Shown: in pieces, positions 39,801 to 55,874 of the stretch | Position numbering within the stretch: the first letter of the stretch is position 1 | How the letters are laid out: the number at the start of each line of letters is the position of its first letter | Assembly (NCBI GenBank): GCA_033675545.1 | Contig: JAWDGP010005803.1 | Span: 347,501-411,500, forward strand | DNA: 64,000 nucleotides | Direction of reading: 5' to 3' | DNA from: Elysia crispata | Taxonomy: Eukaryota > Mollusca > Gastropoda > Plakobranchidae | Notes under the pieces: generated by a model | The model's input: the letters and a program-made list of their open reading frames with translations, nothing else | Databases searched by the model: none | What the model was told of the DNA's origin: nothing | Made by a program: the position numbers and the translations under genes

Positions 39801-42800
39801 CCTCCCTACTGATTTGCAGAGAGCCATTGCTTCTTACTCTTTTTCTAAATAATTTTGAGTTAAAGATGGGAATAAGATAATGAAAGAAATAAGGCAATGA
39901 AAAGCAATATTTGGCTGTTGATTTAAAATTATTTAATTTATCGAAGCTATTTGAGTCACTAAATTTAATGAAACACTTCAATTATCATTCATATTGCAGT
40001 TAAAAAGGGCCACATCTTTCCTCCAATGTTTGGCCTGTGACCATTTTTCCTGATCTATCACATCCTGTATAATCTTTTACATCTCTAAAAATGTTTTATT
40101 ATTTTCTTCAATTTAAAGTTTTATGTAACTCAATTTCAATTTATTTCAATTAAATCTCTGCTTCAGGGTCAGGGATGAGGTGTATTTCAAACTTCATATT
40201 ATCAATTTTATTGTCTTTGGGGCTCATTACAGACTTTGAACATTTTCTGAAATTTCAAAAATGCTGTTATAAGTCTTAACCTTGAACAGCTAAATAATGA
40301 AAATAAAAGATATATAGAGCAACAGCTTTCTTTTTCAGAGGGATCATATTCATTTAAATAAATCATAAAAAATAAAAAAAAAATTGATGAGCTGAAGCTG
40401 ATCTGCCTAAATTGTATTTTAAAATGAAATGTGAAATAATTACGTTTTCTTTAGTTCAGGACGAAAGAAAATTGCTTTATTTGTTTCATTGTGTCATACA
40501 GGAGTGGAACTGGACCGGCTTGGTGTGTTTGACAAGTATGGAGTGAAAGTGCTCGGTACTCAGATATCGAGCGTGGAGGCCACTGAAGACAGGCAGATTT
40601 TTGCGGATCGTCTGAAGGTGAAAAAGCCTTAGGAGAAAGATATTTTAACACACCTGCACAAAAATTAATTTAGAATTGCTTAAGAGCAAATAAGGAATTC
40701 CTTAACTAGTTTCTTTCTAATGAGAAAAAGAAATGAAATTAAAAAGTGCCACAATTAAACAACTCTAATATATCAACCAGTATTCTATACCTTTGTGTGC
40801 ACAATACTTAAAGTAAATCCTTGATCTCCTGTAACAGTTCACTTTTCTTGCCCCTTGACCCCAACAGGAAATCGATGAGAAGCTGGCACCAAGCCTTGCT
40901 GTACACAATACACCAGACGCTGTGGCTGCGGCAGAGAGTATAGGATATCCTGTCATGCTGAGAGCAGCTTTCGCCTTGGGTGGACTTGGATCGGGTGTGG
41001 CTCGCAATGAGACAGAGCTCAGAGCCATTGCAGACAATGTAGGTTTGATTCTTGTTTCCTTTATTGTTGTGTATATCAACAATGTTTGAAATGTAACGCT
41101 TGAAAAAATTTAATTTACTTTGTCATTCAAACGACCTCTTACTAGGCTGAGGGTAAAAATTTCTGCTTAGAAAAGCATTAAGTTATCCTAATTATTATTT
41201 CAGTCTTTAGACGTTACCCAATTTTTTACAAGAATGAAGACATGTAGTCAATGCATGACCTGTATTTACATAATTATGAGAAAGTATTTTACATAGAGCT
41301 AGAGCTTTTGATAGTGCTCAGCAGGGGTAAAAAAACAGGCTTTGAGTGAAAATAAAAAAAAATGCTTGGCATTTGTGGGATCAAACCTTTGACTTATCAT
41401 TGCATTGGCACATGTGACCTCATTTTAGAATAGCTTATAATATGACCCACAAGTATGGTCGAAGAGGGTGTCACTTCTGTCATAGAAATAATCTTTTAAG
41501 AGATTTTAACTTTTTATAGGCATTTTTTGTTAAATAAGATGGCTGATGTCTAAATACTGCAAGTCCTGCTCTATGAAAGTCTGAGATATTTTTGTGTGTT
41601 TTGACATGTTCTGTATTTCAATTGTTTGAACAAAAAATGCAATATTGAGTTATATTGTTCACTTGCTTCATATGGCGGGACACTTTAAATAGTCCTGCTA
41701 AAATACCTCACACAGTCATAAGATACAACCTTAAAATGAATATATATATACAATTATATGTGGTTATTTGTGCATTTATATCCTCTTTGCATGGTAGGCC
41801 TTCAGAGCTACAAACCAAATTTTAGTAGAGCAGTCACTTCTAGGCTGGAAAGAGGTGGAATATGAGGTTGTTCGAGATGCATATGACAATTGCGTGACAG
41901 TGTGTAACATGGAAAATCTCGACCCACTTGGTGTTCACACAGGTAAGGCAATCATCAAAGTATCCAAAAGTATGCATATCTTATTTTGTTTTGTTAAAAA
42001 AGTAACACCACAGTTCAAAACTTATTCAAGTTTCATTTGATTCGACCTAATTTTGTACATCCGCAGTGCACACCTGATATATCATCATTGCAGGCTCCAG
42101 ATAATTTGTTATAACAGAAAGTCAATATAAAAGAAACATGATTATAATATTATATTTCTTTAGTTATATTACTTATAAAGGTAATGGTTTATGACTGTAT
42201 TGAGGTTTCCCATAATGGGGAAGCAACCACATATTCCTGTAAACACAAATCAAATTTAGTCATATTCCTTGATTACACTAAAGATAAGTGACAAGACAAA
42301 TATAAATTGACATTTAATTTTTTTTTCTTTCATGATTTTTAGGCCCTTTAAAGGGGCTGTTGCGGGATATAGCATTGTTGTTTACCCTATCAATGAACCT
42401 TTCCCATTCATTTTCACACCTTTTTGAAAAATTAGAGCATTATTTCTTATTGTGGATTTGAACGGCTGATTCCCTCATTGCCATACATTGCAAAATATGT
42501 TCATATGATTTTTTAACCAGACATACTTGGATCATTATAGCTTCCATCACCATCCAACTTTATCTTGTTTCATCTCTTCAGTTTGTGTATGTACTGTTTG
42601 ATGCTCTTATCTCTTCTTAATTAGCCTCATGTAAATTCTTTTCTCTGTAATTCATTCAGGTGACTCAATAGTTGTGGCACCAAGCCAGACCCTCTCCAAC
42701 ATGGAGTATCACAAGCTGAGAGAAACAGCACTTAAGGTGAGTGCCTACTATCTTGGTTTCATTCACTGTGTCTATTAAACTCTCTCTCTCTCTCCTATAA

Positions 42801-45800
42801 ACTGCGCCTATTTTTTTGTACTTTTGCCAAGAAACCTGCAGCTCTTCTTCATAGTGGACTTGGTGTATGAAGAATATATCAATGATTCAATCAATTTAAC
42901 TATCTATTTTGCTCTTTCCCTTTGTTGCACCTAAGCTGTCTTTCTTTACATTGTCCCTTCTTCTTTGTCTTTTTCATATTTCCCTCCTCCCTTGTCTTAT
43001 CTTTTCTCTTCATCTACACTTCATACCAGGTTGTGCGACACTTTGGCATCGTGGGCGAGTGTAACATTCAATATGCCTTGCATCCAGAGTCGCTGGAATA
43101 CTGCATCATTGAGATCAATGCTCGCCTGTCACGAAGCTCTGCTCTTGCATCAAAGGCCACTGGGTGAGTTCTTGCTCCGTTGTTTAAATAAGTTCTTACC
43201 AAAGGCTTAATTTCTGTCCCCCTAGTTAATTCACTTTGCTCACCTACTCCTGCTCAAGAGAATCCTTTATCTTAAAGATAATTTTTTTAAAAGAAAAAAA
43301 TGAAGACTTGAAAGTCATATAAAGACAAGAAGCAAAAAACAAGGAAACCTCACCAAGATCTTCATTTTTGTAGTGTTTCTTTGAATTACCAGACATTTAC
43401 TAGATCTGATGAATTTATCTGCCTTAAGAGAAATGTAGCGGTGTTCATTGTTGTAAGGTATTTTAACTCTTGAAGACCGGCGCAGGTAAAGCACTAAACT
43501 GATTTGCCAGGGCGAGAGTGCTGAGCCAGTAACAATTGGGTGAGTGTATGCTTGGCACATTATCAGGTCCAGACCTGTGATAATCAAATATCTAGGAGTT
43601 GATACGCTCTTTTTAGACACCTATAAAGTATACATTTTCTGAATTTTTGCTGCGTAATCTTTGTGCTCATGTTATTTTTTAAAAACTTTTTTGTTTCATT
43701 TAGGACATAAATAAGAATTAGGGTAAATGACGCACATAAAATCGTGTCGAGAAGAAAAACAACAGGACAATTTTTATCGATAAAGCTTATCACAGTTCCC
43801 TTAATTTGCTAGTATATTTCAAGCTTTGCATGATTACCAATCCGGTCACTATATGCTATTCGGGCCAATCATGATCGACATAACAAAGCTGTTGAACCAA
43901 TCAGGACGGCCCATCAAGTAAATTTCATGAGCATCTTTCATTTAATGCAAACGTAACGGAACCAACAAGCATCAAAGGAACAAATTCACAACACATAACC
44001 CTATTTTCATGCATACTTTTCAAGTTCACCCATTCCCCTTTTTTGGAGGTGGTAAAAGAGAAATTTTTTAAGCAGACATGCCAGCCAAAAAATTATATCA
44101 TTGTTCTATATCTTTGTTATTCGGTTTTAGTGATAGTATATTTAGCAACAAAATAGAATTGTCTACAAACAATTATAAAATTGGCTTGGATTTTTGATGT
44201 CACGACTAAAATTCTAAAATTCTCGCGCCGATACGTGGGTTCTAAACTACAGCTGTAACAAACCAAGGCACCACCTCATGCTGGGAAACTGATAACATGG
44301 ACACTAACACATGGCCCATACCTCTTTGTATCTCACCCACAGTACATGTATTACAAAGAATCTTGAGTTTGAATTTGAAGTGGACTGTAGCATCATTAGT
44401 TTCAAATCTCAAATGAACACCATGTATCGGTTGTCATGTCAATTTTTGGCCCTTTCCTTGAGTGAGTTTATTACATTTATTTTTTGAGAAGATACAATGT
44501 ATTCTTACAGGGAGGCCCAACTGAGCATATGACGTCACAAAATGTAAATAAGCCAATGACAACCATTATGTCTGAGGCTCATATCTTATTTCACTGATGC
44601 TCTGATTCGTCTTTTTAGATTATTGTTTCAACTGATGTTCCAAGTACCATGCCCCTGACTCAGCCATGGGAAAAGTAATGTAGATTTCAAAGTGAATAAT
44701 GTTTACTTGTTCATAACTTTGCTTTCAATAAAGCTAGGAACTTCTAATAAACTGCAAAATTATTAGTTGTTATCGCAATATCACATGAATTCAATCATAA
44801 CGGTTGCATGGCAAGCAGAGCAGGGAGTATTTTTTGATAAAAAAGAGTCATAGCTTATGCTGCTGATTAACAAATCATAGTTGATATCTACCTTTAATTC
44901 ATAACTCCTCTCTCCGTGAAGCTAGAAACAAAATTATCGAAATTTATTGCAAAATCACATCAGATTAACATTGACGGTTTCATTATAGACTGCTTAGTGA
45001 TTTTCTCTCAAGAAGAGAGACATAATTCATAGTGATAACCCGGAACTGCAAAACATTGGCCAAAAATGCACAAGCATAGTTTACTTCTTATAACTTTTCT
45101 TATCCGTGAAGCTAGAAACTTAAAAAAAACTGCAAAATTACCAGCTTATTTTGCAAATTCACAAAAAAAATCAAAGGATACAGCCTCACAGTAGACCACT
45201 TAAGAATTTTGAAAACTAAAATACATGCATACACGGTGTTATATATCTACAACCGTCGCCTTCCCGCAGGTAATATTGTGAGTTGTAGATATACAACTGA
45301 CGCCCTGTGAAAACATTCCAAAAATGTTGTATATGAACCACTGTTGCTTTTTGCAGGATAATTCATATCCTTTTACCTGAACACTCTTCTGCCTCTGTGT
45401 GTCTGCACTGTTTTCTTCTTTGATATACCAAACTGTAATCTCTAACTTACCTAATCCATTTTGTGTGTTCTAAGCCCTGTTATCTTTTGCCTTTGGATTG
45501 TGATAATTTATCCCCAGCTACCCCCTAGCTTTTGTGGCAGCCAAACTGGCGTTAGGTATGGATCTTCCTGGCTTAGTGAACACAACCACTCAGATGACAA
45601 GCGCTTGTTTTGAGCCATCACTGGACTACATTGTGACAAAGATACCTCGCTGGGATCTGGACAGGTTCCAAAACACAAGCTCTGACATTGGCAGCTCCAT
45701 GAAGAGTGTTGGAGAGGTGGGCTTGAGATTTATTTCTAAGCTTTAATTAGCGTTTTGTAGATTTGTTTAAATTATGAGGCAGAAATTCTTCTGAAGCTTT

Positions 45801-48800
45801 TCTTGAAAGTAATTCTAGAGATATTTTCTCTTTTGTCAGTGATGAAACCAAAGTGTGTTCGAGAACTCACATTGATTTAACCTCTTCAGTGCCAGGGGTA
45901 TTGTTGCGCTGTGTGCCAAGGAGTAAATTGCTATACAGGCTTTGTGTCAATAAAAATAGCATTTCTGGTTTATTTATCGACCAAATGATCTGAAATTTGG
46001 CATGTAGGCAGCTAACATAATGGTCTAACCTGCAATGTGAACATTTATCAGATTTTATTATTATATCCAATCCATTTGTTAAGAGAGCCTTGCCCAACTT
46101 GTCCTCACAGACGCCATACTCATGCAATGATCGTCTGCAGCTGTAAAACAACAACGGTGGACAAACCATGCATGTTTCACTTTCAAAGTTGCTTTGTAAT
46201 GCAAGGGAAATAGCCCAAGAAAAGATAGGAACATTTCTTGTATCGGTAATTTCCCTATTTATAAGGAAAAATTGTAACGAAATAGGCTCGTCAATTTACC
46301 AAGCATGCAGGTAAGCACATTTGGCCCGTTAAATTGACTGGCCATAGGCACTGAAGAGGTTAAAAATGGAATTATTCTGGTTACCATCTATTGTGCAAGA
46401 CATTCCAGTATTGATTATAATATAAGGAAAAAAAATTGATTAATTAGTAAAGTAAGGCTTTATTTATATTCTGTTTATTTAATTCAATTTTTTTGTGGTA
46501 GGGGGACTGGGAAAATGCATAGGGGCTTTGCCTGTTTTGCATGCACTGTTTGTTAAAAAATTGATCTGCTTTTCTTAAGGTGATGGCCATAGGGCGGACA
46601 TTTGAAGAGTCACTCCAGAAGGCTCTGCGTATGACTCACCCTAGTTGCATGGGATTCTCATCAACTCTTCCTGCCGGCAAAACTTACAGTGATGATTTTG
46701 ACATGGAGGGCAATCTGACCAAACCCAACAACATCAGAATACACACTCTGGCTAAGGTAAACAAAATTCCTGTAGGACAAAACACTTTTTTAACATTGGT
46801 GAAATAAAGTGTTAAAAAATGATACCTGGAAAAAATTGACACAGTTGCCTCACAATTTCAAGATAATTTGCAATGCTCTTTTGAACTCAATTTATCTTCA
46901 TTAGTACCAAGAGAAGTAGCTCTATCATTGAAATATCCTTAAAAACAGAATCACCCTTCACATCTTTCAGTGAAACAACTTGTAATCTTATAAAGATTTC
47001 TTCTGATGTCCCCTTTTTGCCAACAGCTGAATGTTTCAATTATTGTATGAGATTAGCACTACCAAAGCTGGCTTCATTTACAACAAATCATGTCACTTTG
47101 AAGAATAAAAGCAAATAAAGATCTTCTATGGGTAGATAAAAAGTTTATATTTTAGAATTTAAAATTGGTTATCTTTTCATCTTGAATGAGATTGGTTGAG
47201 CACTGGAAGTTGATATTTGTAGTCACATTGTAGCACTGCAGGTGCAATTGTAGACCATACAATCACAGCATTAAAACCAATAGATGAAACATCCTTAGGT
47301 TATTTTTCCTGATTGTATCTGTTGGAATCATATCCAATTGATGATGAATCACCATATGAGGATTTTGCAAGTATTTTCTCCTTTTTATTCAATCAGAACT
47401 GCCTCATATAGTATTATCTCTTGTGTGCAGGCTTTCCAGGCTGGCTACACAGTGGACAACATTCACGACCTCACTAAGATAGACAAGTGGTTTCTGCATA
47501 AACTCAAAGATCTCACCCTCATGGAAGACAAACTCAGATCTGCACCAGAGTAAGTTATCTTTCTTTCTCCATCTATGTTTCTTTTTTGCCTCTCTTCTTC
47601 TATATCTTCTCTCTCTCTCATACACATATTTATTAAGACCTTTCTCAGACTCAGTCTGTGTCTCTTTCTCTGAATTTCTGCCTTTGTTTCCTTATAATCT
47701 GGCAGTGTCAAAAACAAAGAAGTTATGAAACTAGCCAAAGAGGCAGGCTTCTCTGACAAGCAACTTGCTAGTTTCTGGGGTGTGACAGAGTCGGATGTCC
47801 GCAAGATGCGATATTTCATGTCTGTTACTCCATGGGTCAAGCAGGTGAGTGAGAAGTTGATTATTTTTTCATTATTTTTTAAAATCTTTTTAAAACTTAT
47901 TTTGCATAACTATAGTTGCTCACCTAATTTTCACTAGTATTTTAGTGTCACAAATGATTTTAATCTATGATGACATCCAAAACCTACCCTTCAATAAAAC
48001 AGGGGTTGGAAACCTCCAGAGCGACGCAATACACATTTCATAGTTTGAGTTAACAAATAACATCTTCACCGCTTTGCGTAATTATGATATTATTAAGTGT
48101 TTGGAAATGACCTTTTGAGGAAATGGAAATTGCAGAAATATTAAGTGATATAAGTAAGTAAAGACTATGTGTTCTCCCATCAATAATGGTTTTCAGCAAA
48201 TTCAAGTTACTCAATCTGTAACAATCCAACAAACATTAAAAGCACATAACTGTAAAAGACTACATCTTTAAAGTTCCTGGATTAAACCATCCCAACGAAA
48301 AGTTTTTGAATGTGCTACTCATCTGTGTGGACTTGTGAAATTTCGCAAAAAAATTGTTGTTCCGTTTCTAAAAAAAACAACAAAAACTTACCATTAGAAA
48401 ATGTACATGTGAACAGATTATAAAATTTATATATCTGTTCAGTTCATTTTTCTATCTTTCATGAAAATCAAATTTTAAAGCGCTGAAGCTTAAAATAATT
48501 TGATTGTTTACTTGTTTGTTTGAGTTATCTGTGACGTTATATTCGCAGTTGCATTGATCAACTGTCTTTTGGTAGGGTGACCCCAATGCCCGGATCATGA
48601 CCCCGTATCCCTAATCAAGCAAGCACTGAACTAAATGACACTCAAGCAGACATGCGAGCAGCACATCATATGTCACATATATATTTTGTTTTCAAATATT
48701 TTGAAGAGGTTCAGTGTTGATAAGGAAGGACTATGAATTAAAGTTCTCTTAACATTTACGTACCTCAATAAGCAGTCTTCTATTTTCTTCCATATCTTCT

Positions 48801-51800
48801 AAAGAATATTCATAATTTTCTTTTTGCATCACTTATTCACAGATTGACACAATGGCTGCAGAATACCCAGCCAAGACCAACTATTTGTACTACACATACA
48901 ATGGAATGGTAAGTGGTTGTGACTCCCAACACTGATTCCACGTTTTTTTACAACATAATCTCAATGCTAATAAATGTGAGATTAAACACTCTCCTGGGCT
49001 GTGAAGAGAATTCCATTCTAATGTTCAAAACACATCATTGATGAGCATTCCAGCTTTGCCTGATATAATCGTGCTTTGGATTGTGCTAGAAAAGATCATA
49101 GATCATCATACTTATGTTACCAATCTTGGTCAATCAATGCATAAATCATTTTATTTTGTATAAAGATCATTGTGTTCAAGACCCAAGAACATTCTCTGGG
49201 TGTCTGGGAAACTTGAAGCAAAAGTTATTGGTACCCGAGATTTGCAAGGAAATGCTGTCAGTGTCAATTTAGAATAACGTTCTAAACAAGCTCAACTTTC
49301 TCACAGCTTTCAAAACCAATTCATTTTTTCGTTTCAATGATTGAAATTCAAATAACTTTATATTTCTTTTACTATTTCCTAACAACCAATTTTTAGAGGT
49401 GTTCTTTGTCGGATATCACTGTCATTGGAGAGATATAGTCAGCCCTCCCCGATATCTCTCAACAGATATTTCTGAAGTGCCTAAAAAGTACCTCAGTTAA
49501 AAACTTCATTTATTTCTTAAAACCCTTTTACAAAAAAAGATAATATATGCACTCAAAACTTATCTCATTTATTCTTAATGCAATCAATGAAAAAATCATA
49601 ACTTCCGTTAAAATATGTCTTTTGTAACTTTTCATTCTATCATTGTGTTGAAGATAATAATTTGTGCTGTATGTTTCATATGCAGGAACATGATATTAAC
49701 TTCAATGGAAAGGGTGTCATGGTCATGGGTTGTGGCCCTTACCATATCGGCAGTTCTGTTGAATTTGATTGGTGTGCAGTCTCTGCCATCCGTCAGCTGA
49801 GAAAAATGGGCCATCAGACAGTAAGCTATGAACAGAAATTAGTTTCTGTGATAGATTTTTTTCCATTTTTGTGTTTATCACCTAAGGTAATTTTTTTCAT
49901 TCAACTTTGAAGAGGGTTAAATGAGAAATAAACGCGAAAGAAGTAGATTCAGCAGTAGCAACAGCTCTTTAAAAAAATTTAGTTGTTTGAATGTCAAGTG
50001 TGGATGTTATAGTAGAGGAACCCATCAGCTGTTTTAACAGGTATGGTTTTTGAGCCTCTATCAACCTGTTTGGTCTTAAAGGAATCTGTATTCTTTCAAA
50101 ACATAGCTATAAAGTGAAAAAAAAAAAATTTGTAAGCTATTGTAACAATATTGTAACAATTACAAAGAAGCATAGATTAGGAAATGTTTCCCCAAGAAAA
50201 ACAATTAAATAGATTCTGTATTTTGAGATTGTTTTTATTTGCAAATAGCACTTCTGTATGTTTTATCCTTTGTTTTTAAGGTGGTCGTTAATCACAATCC
50301 AGAGACAGTGAGCACAGATTTTGATGAATGTGACCGATTGTACTTTGAGGAATTGTCACTGGAGAGGGTGCTGGACATCTATCAGAATGAGGTCTGAAGA
50401 AGGGAAAAAGTCAAATACAAACTTTTAGTAAGCCTTGGGAAGGTTTAATATACCCAGGGCTTGCCTTGGAAATCCTAATAGCCATTTGCCTGGTTTCAGT
50501 GATTTTAAAGGGCCGTGTATGCTGTATTTTAATAGACAAGCTCTCTTGGAGAGATTGTAATGCAGTCTACACATTTCTGCCTGCCAAGGGCATGTGAATT
50601 GCATCAGAAAGGCTTGAACTCACCTTGAGGGAATGGTATAAATAAAAGACTGTTATCGATTACTAACTATTACACAGAACTCAATTTGTTGTGCGTTTTA
50701 GGATGCTTTGTTAAAATGATAAGAACAGAAACAAAATTTGATATTCACATTTTACCACTAATTTCTAATTTTTCTATGAAATGTAAAAAACTTCTCTTAT
50801 GTTGTAAATTTGTCATCAAAACTAGACATACACAGCTGTAATTGAAACAGATGGCTGTGAGCAATTAGTTTGAGTCCAGGAAATTATGTAAGAATCTATT
50901 GTATGTTAATTGTCTGATTTGAACAAGACAGAACTCTTTGCTCTTACTTTTATGAATGCTGTAATGTTTCCCTCTTTCTTAAAAATTATGCCTTGACTTT
51001 TTTGATGCTTTTAAATACCTCTGCCTAAAACTTGTGATCATCCAGAGCTGCCGAGGGGCCATTGTGTCAGTGGGCGGACAGATTCCTAACAATCTTGCTT
51101 TGCCACTCTATCGCAATGGTGTGAAAGTGTTGGGTACAAACCCAAAGATGATTGACTGCGCAGAAAATCGCTCTGTCTTCTCTGCCATCTGTGATGAACT
51201 CAACATTAAACAGCCTGAATGGCGTGGTGTGACTTCCATTGTAAGTTAAGCTCATCTACCTTTTGCAAAATTCAAAGCTAATGATTTTCATATAAACGAA
51301 AATTTTCTTTCGTAAATCTGCTAGTTCAGTTTGATTCTCTTAAGACAGATGCACCATATCTTTTGTGTTTTGAGATGTGAGTGTACCATTGGTGGAGGAT
51401 CAGAATAAACCTCCACTCGTTGTAGAATTATCTTATCACTCTAAATTGCTCAAGCCTAAGTTGGAGCTAAAGAATCCTTTAAAAAATCGCAATCCACAGA
51501 ACAACAGTGGAAAATCAGAATTTCCAAGAGATGATTCTGCCTAAATGGGAATGAGTGGCAAGTCTACAGTTTCCCGAAAATTGGAATGTAGCTTTTCGTT
51601 TTAGTGCTATTGGAAGAGAAGCTACCAGCTTCTAGTTTAAGTTTCTTGGGTTAATCTAGATCTAGTCCTGCATCTAGACCTAAATCTACAACTGACTCTG
51701 GGTGTTCTTCCTCAATTCTAAATGTAAATGAAATTATTCATAACTATTTAAGACATTTTTTTCACACATAAAATAAGCAAAAAAGAGGTTTGGTGTTTAT

Positions 51801-54800
51801 TCATACTGTACATAAGCAAAAAGAACATTTTGTGAAAGCAGCAAAATTAGATAGATCAACAAAAATCAGATAAAAGTATTTACCATATTGATTCAAAATC
51901 AGTTGCAGCGCAGTTTTTGGTCTTTTCAAATATTAAAGAGCCTGTTTTAAAAATTAAATTTTTCTGTGATTTTTTTTAAAAGACCTCCAAAATAGCCAGC
52001 ATTCAGCTTAGGTAAATAGGTTTCCATTGCTAGTAGCAAGCGAGTTTATGATCTTTCTGCATTAGCACATAATGCTGGAGCTTCATGGCTTTTTCTCAGT
52101 CTTTGGCAGTTTTTGTTTGCTCCATTACAACTTTTGTTTGCCCTTGAGAAAAACTATTCCTCAATTTCACTAACATAACAAAAAGCTTTGGTTATTATCT
52201 TCAACAGGAGGAGGCCCTGGATTTTGCTGGATCTGTTGGATATCCATGCTTATTACGTCCATCATATATTTTGTCAGGTGGGTTTTTACATCTGCTTGTG
52301 TTGAATTCATTGAGCTGAGGTCATTTGATTGGCCTAATGTGTTTAAAGTCTGCATTGAGTGTTTTATGTTCTATTCATTTTCAAGTTTTGTGCACAGGCT
52401 TAAGTAATTGTTGATATTGGAAGTCAAATCTGCAAAACAAGCAGAGATTTATGGATATTAAATGTCTGTAACACTTATCCAATTAATAAGAAACACACTT
52501 TGAACCTTTGGGTTTTCTGGTTTTATTAAATTATTAAAGTATCATCTGACTGTGTCGAGATATAAGTCTGAACTGAGAAAGTAAGCTCTTGGTCTCCTCA
52601 ACGTCTCTGTGGTGAGCTCTCTTCACAACCTCGGATGTATACATTTGTCACGGGTTAGTCTTTATAATTGTCCAAGATTTAAAAGTCCAAACGCCACACA
52701 GGCCCCCCCAAAGACTGACACCGTAAGAGTCACTGGTATCGCATAGGCGGTCAAATAGTGCGACCTGTACGCGAAGACGTCTGAACAGCAGGGCGCGACA
52801 TAGCTTGCTGATGCATAGAGGCGGTGCTTGAGTCTGATGGATTACTGCGTGAGGGATGACTCTGTTTGGCTGGAGGGCGACCACGTGGAGGAGGTTTAGC
52901 CAGTATGACCGGTTGAAATGGATCGAAAAAGGCTGGCTTGATGCGATCGACTGAGATTTGTTCAGCGCGACCGCCAATGTCTATGAGGAAAGTTTTGTCC
53001 CCTGGAGTCAGAACTGCGTAAGGACCCAAATAAGGCCTCTGTAACGGCCCTTTAGTGCCATTTTGTCGGACATACAAATGCTTTGCGGCTAACAAAGACG
53101 GGGACAGGTAGAGTCTAGCAGAAGTGTGATGGGAGGCCGGACGAGGTGCATAAAGCGGGATGTTCAGCCTGAAATTCAGCAGTAAGTCATCCATAGATTT
53201 TGCAGATTTAGGTGGAACTAGTTCACCTGGGATTGTCAAAGGCTCACCGTAAACAAGCTCTGCTGAGGAATAACCTAAGTCTTCTTTTGGTGTGGTTCTG
53301 AGCCAGAGAAGTACCCAAGGTACTTTTTCTACCCAATTTGGACCTGTGAGACGGGCTTTTAGATCTGTCTTGAGAGTTTAGAGCAGCTACAACATGAAAG
53401 TATCTCGTGTCATCAGATGATAGGTTGTGTAAGGCAAACTGTGCTTCAGTTTGCGGGAACCATGCCAGCGGGCACGTCGTCCAAAAAGTTGGAAGTTTAA
53501 GTGCTACTGCCTCAATAGACGTTCCTGTCCGATACCGCATCTTCACTCAGTTCGTCAACCATCTCTGCTGAGTGTCTCGTGTCCACCCTGCGAGATACAC
53601 TGGATAAACACGCCCCCGTCGTCACCCGCACCATCTCAGTACGACCAGTCGCTCCGTGGTACACTCTCGACATCAAGGAGGCCAAGTGCAAGCGTCGGCA
53701 GGCAGAGCGACGATGGAGGAAATCGGGCCTTCAAGTGCACCGGGACATCCTTGCCCACCAAAGAAACATTATCAACGCCCTTATTCGCTCTCACAAGAAA
53801 GCTTACTCCACCAAAAAGCTTGAAGAAGTTAAAACAACGAAAGAACTCTTCCAAACAACAGACCATCTCACGGGACACCAAACGTTGTCTTCCCTTCCAC
53901 CCGGAGAAGATAAAGAACTCTGTAATCAATTTTTACTTACTTTCATTAACAAGATTGATAATATAAGAACATTTCTTGGTAACGACACACCACTGCCATA
54001 TGAGCATGAACCATCAACTGGAAATACTATGACTGAATTTTGCTATGTAACTGAAGAGGAAATTACAAAGTATATAAAAGCATCCTCCCCCAAAACGTGT
54101 GATTTAGATCCCATCCCAACATCTTTATTAAAGGAATACACAATGGAGTTAGTCCCTTACATAACAAAAATTATAAATGAATCTCTGGCCACTGGTGTTG
54201 TACCTGACATTTTCAAACGTGCTATTGTGACACCTCTTCTCAAGAAGCCCGGGCTTCACGAAACGGATCTTAAAAACTTTAGACCTGTCTCAAATCTCAA
54301 TTTTCTATCAAAAATTCTGGAAAAAGTTGTATTAGGTCAAGTCCTGAAACACGTTAAAGGTAACGGTTTTGATGAAGTTTTTCAATCCGCATACAAGATA
54401 CACCATAGCACGGAGACTGCACTTTTAAAAAGTGACCTCAAATATTCTGGACTTAGTAGATGACAAAAACTTGTGTCTCCTTGTGCTGCTTGATCTAACA
54501 GCTGCTTTCAACACTATTGATCATGAAATTTTACTAAACAGGCTTAAGAAGTCGTTTCTTGTGTCGGGTACAGTACTTATGTGGTTTGAGTCATATCTTA
54601 CCAATAGATTTTATTGTGTTAAAGTGAGAAATGAAACGTCTCAAAATCTTCCTCTCAAATATGGAGTCCCTCAAGGCTCAGTTTTAGGTCCTGTTCTCTT
54701 TACCATGTATACTAAACCACTGTCTGCCCTTATTAGGAAACACAGCATAAGTTACCACCTATATGCTGATGACACCCAATTATATGGAGCAAGTGACACT

Positions 54801-55826
54801 GAAAACATACACCAACTTATACATACAACCACCCACTGCATACAAGATATCAGCTCATGGATGAACATCAACACACTCAAGCTAAACGGAGACAAAACAG
54901 ACATAATTATTTTTGGATGCAGCAAATCCATCGATAGCTTGCCCGTGATCAAATTTGATCTAAATGGACATGAAGTACTATGCAGTAAGAAAGTGAAAAA
55001 TCTCTGGGCTATATTAGACCAAGATATGTCAATGTTTTCTTTTGTTTCAAATCTCTGTAAGAATTTATATTTTCAAGTAAGAAAAATCAGCTCAATAAGA
55101 AAGTATATAAACCATAATGTTGCAAAAACACTTGTAACTACACTAATACTATCAAGAATTGATTATTGTAATTCTTTGTTAGCAGGCCTGCCAAAACAAC
55201 AATTGCAACGACTACAAAATCTTCAAAACAATGCTTCTAGATTAATTACCTTAAAGCGTAAGAGGGATCATGTTACGCCAATGTTGATAGAGCTGCACTG
55301 GTTGAACATAAATGATCGTATCTGCTACAAGATCTGTCTTTTTTGTTTTAAGTGCCTGAACAACATGGCACCAGAATACCTAACTGGCATTTTAAGAGTT
55401 TACACACCATCACGGTCATTACGATCTGCTAACGGCCGAACAATTCATGTCAAACCACATAAAAACTATGTTGCCTACGGCAAGCGATCATTTTCTTATG
55501 TAGCACCAACCCTGTGGAATCGGCACCCCAGATATATCAGAGAGTCTGATTCCATAGAGACCTTTAAAAGGCAGCTTAAACACCATTTATTCACCACAAC
55601 GTATTCCCGGCAGTAGATGATGTTTTACTTGTATCATATTCTTAAGCAAATGTATGTTATGCATGTTATTTTTTATATAATATGTATGTTATTCTTTATG
55701 CTATGTACGTCATTCTGTATGTTATGTATGTATGTTCAGGCCTTCTAGCCTGCTTCTATCTTATTCTTTTTCTTGTAAAGTGCATAGAGCATTTTAATCA
55801 TTTGGATATGCGCTATATAAATGCAC

Positions 55827-55874
<48 letters not shown>

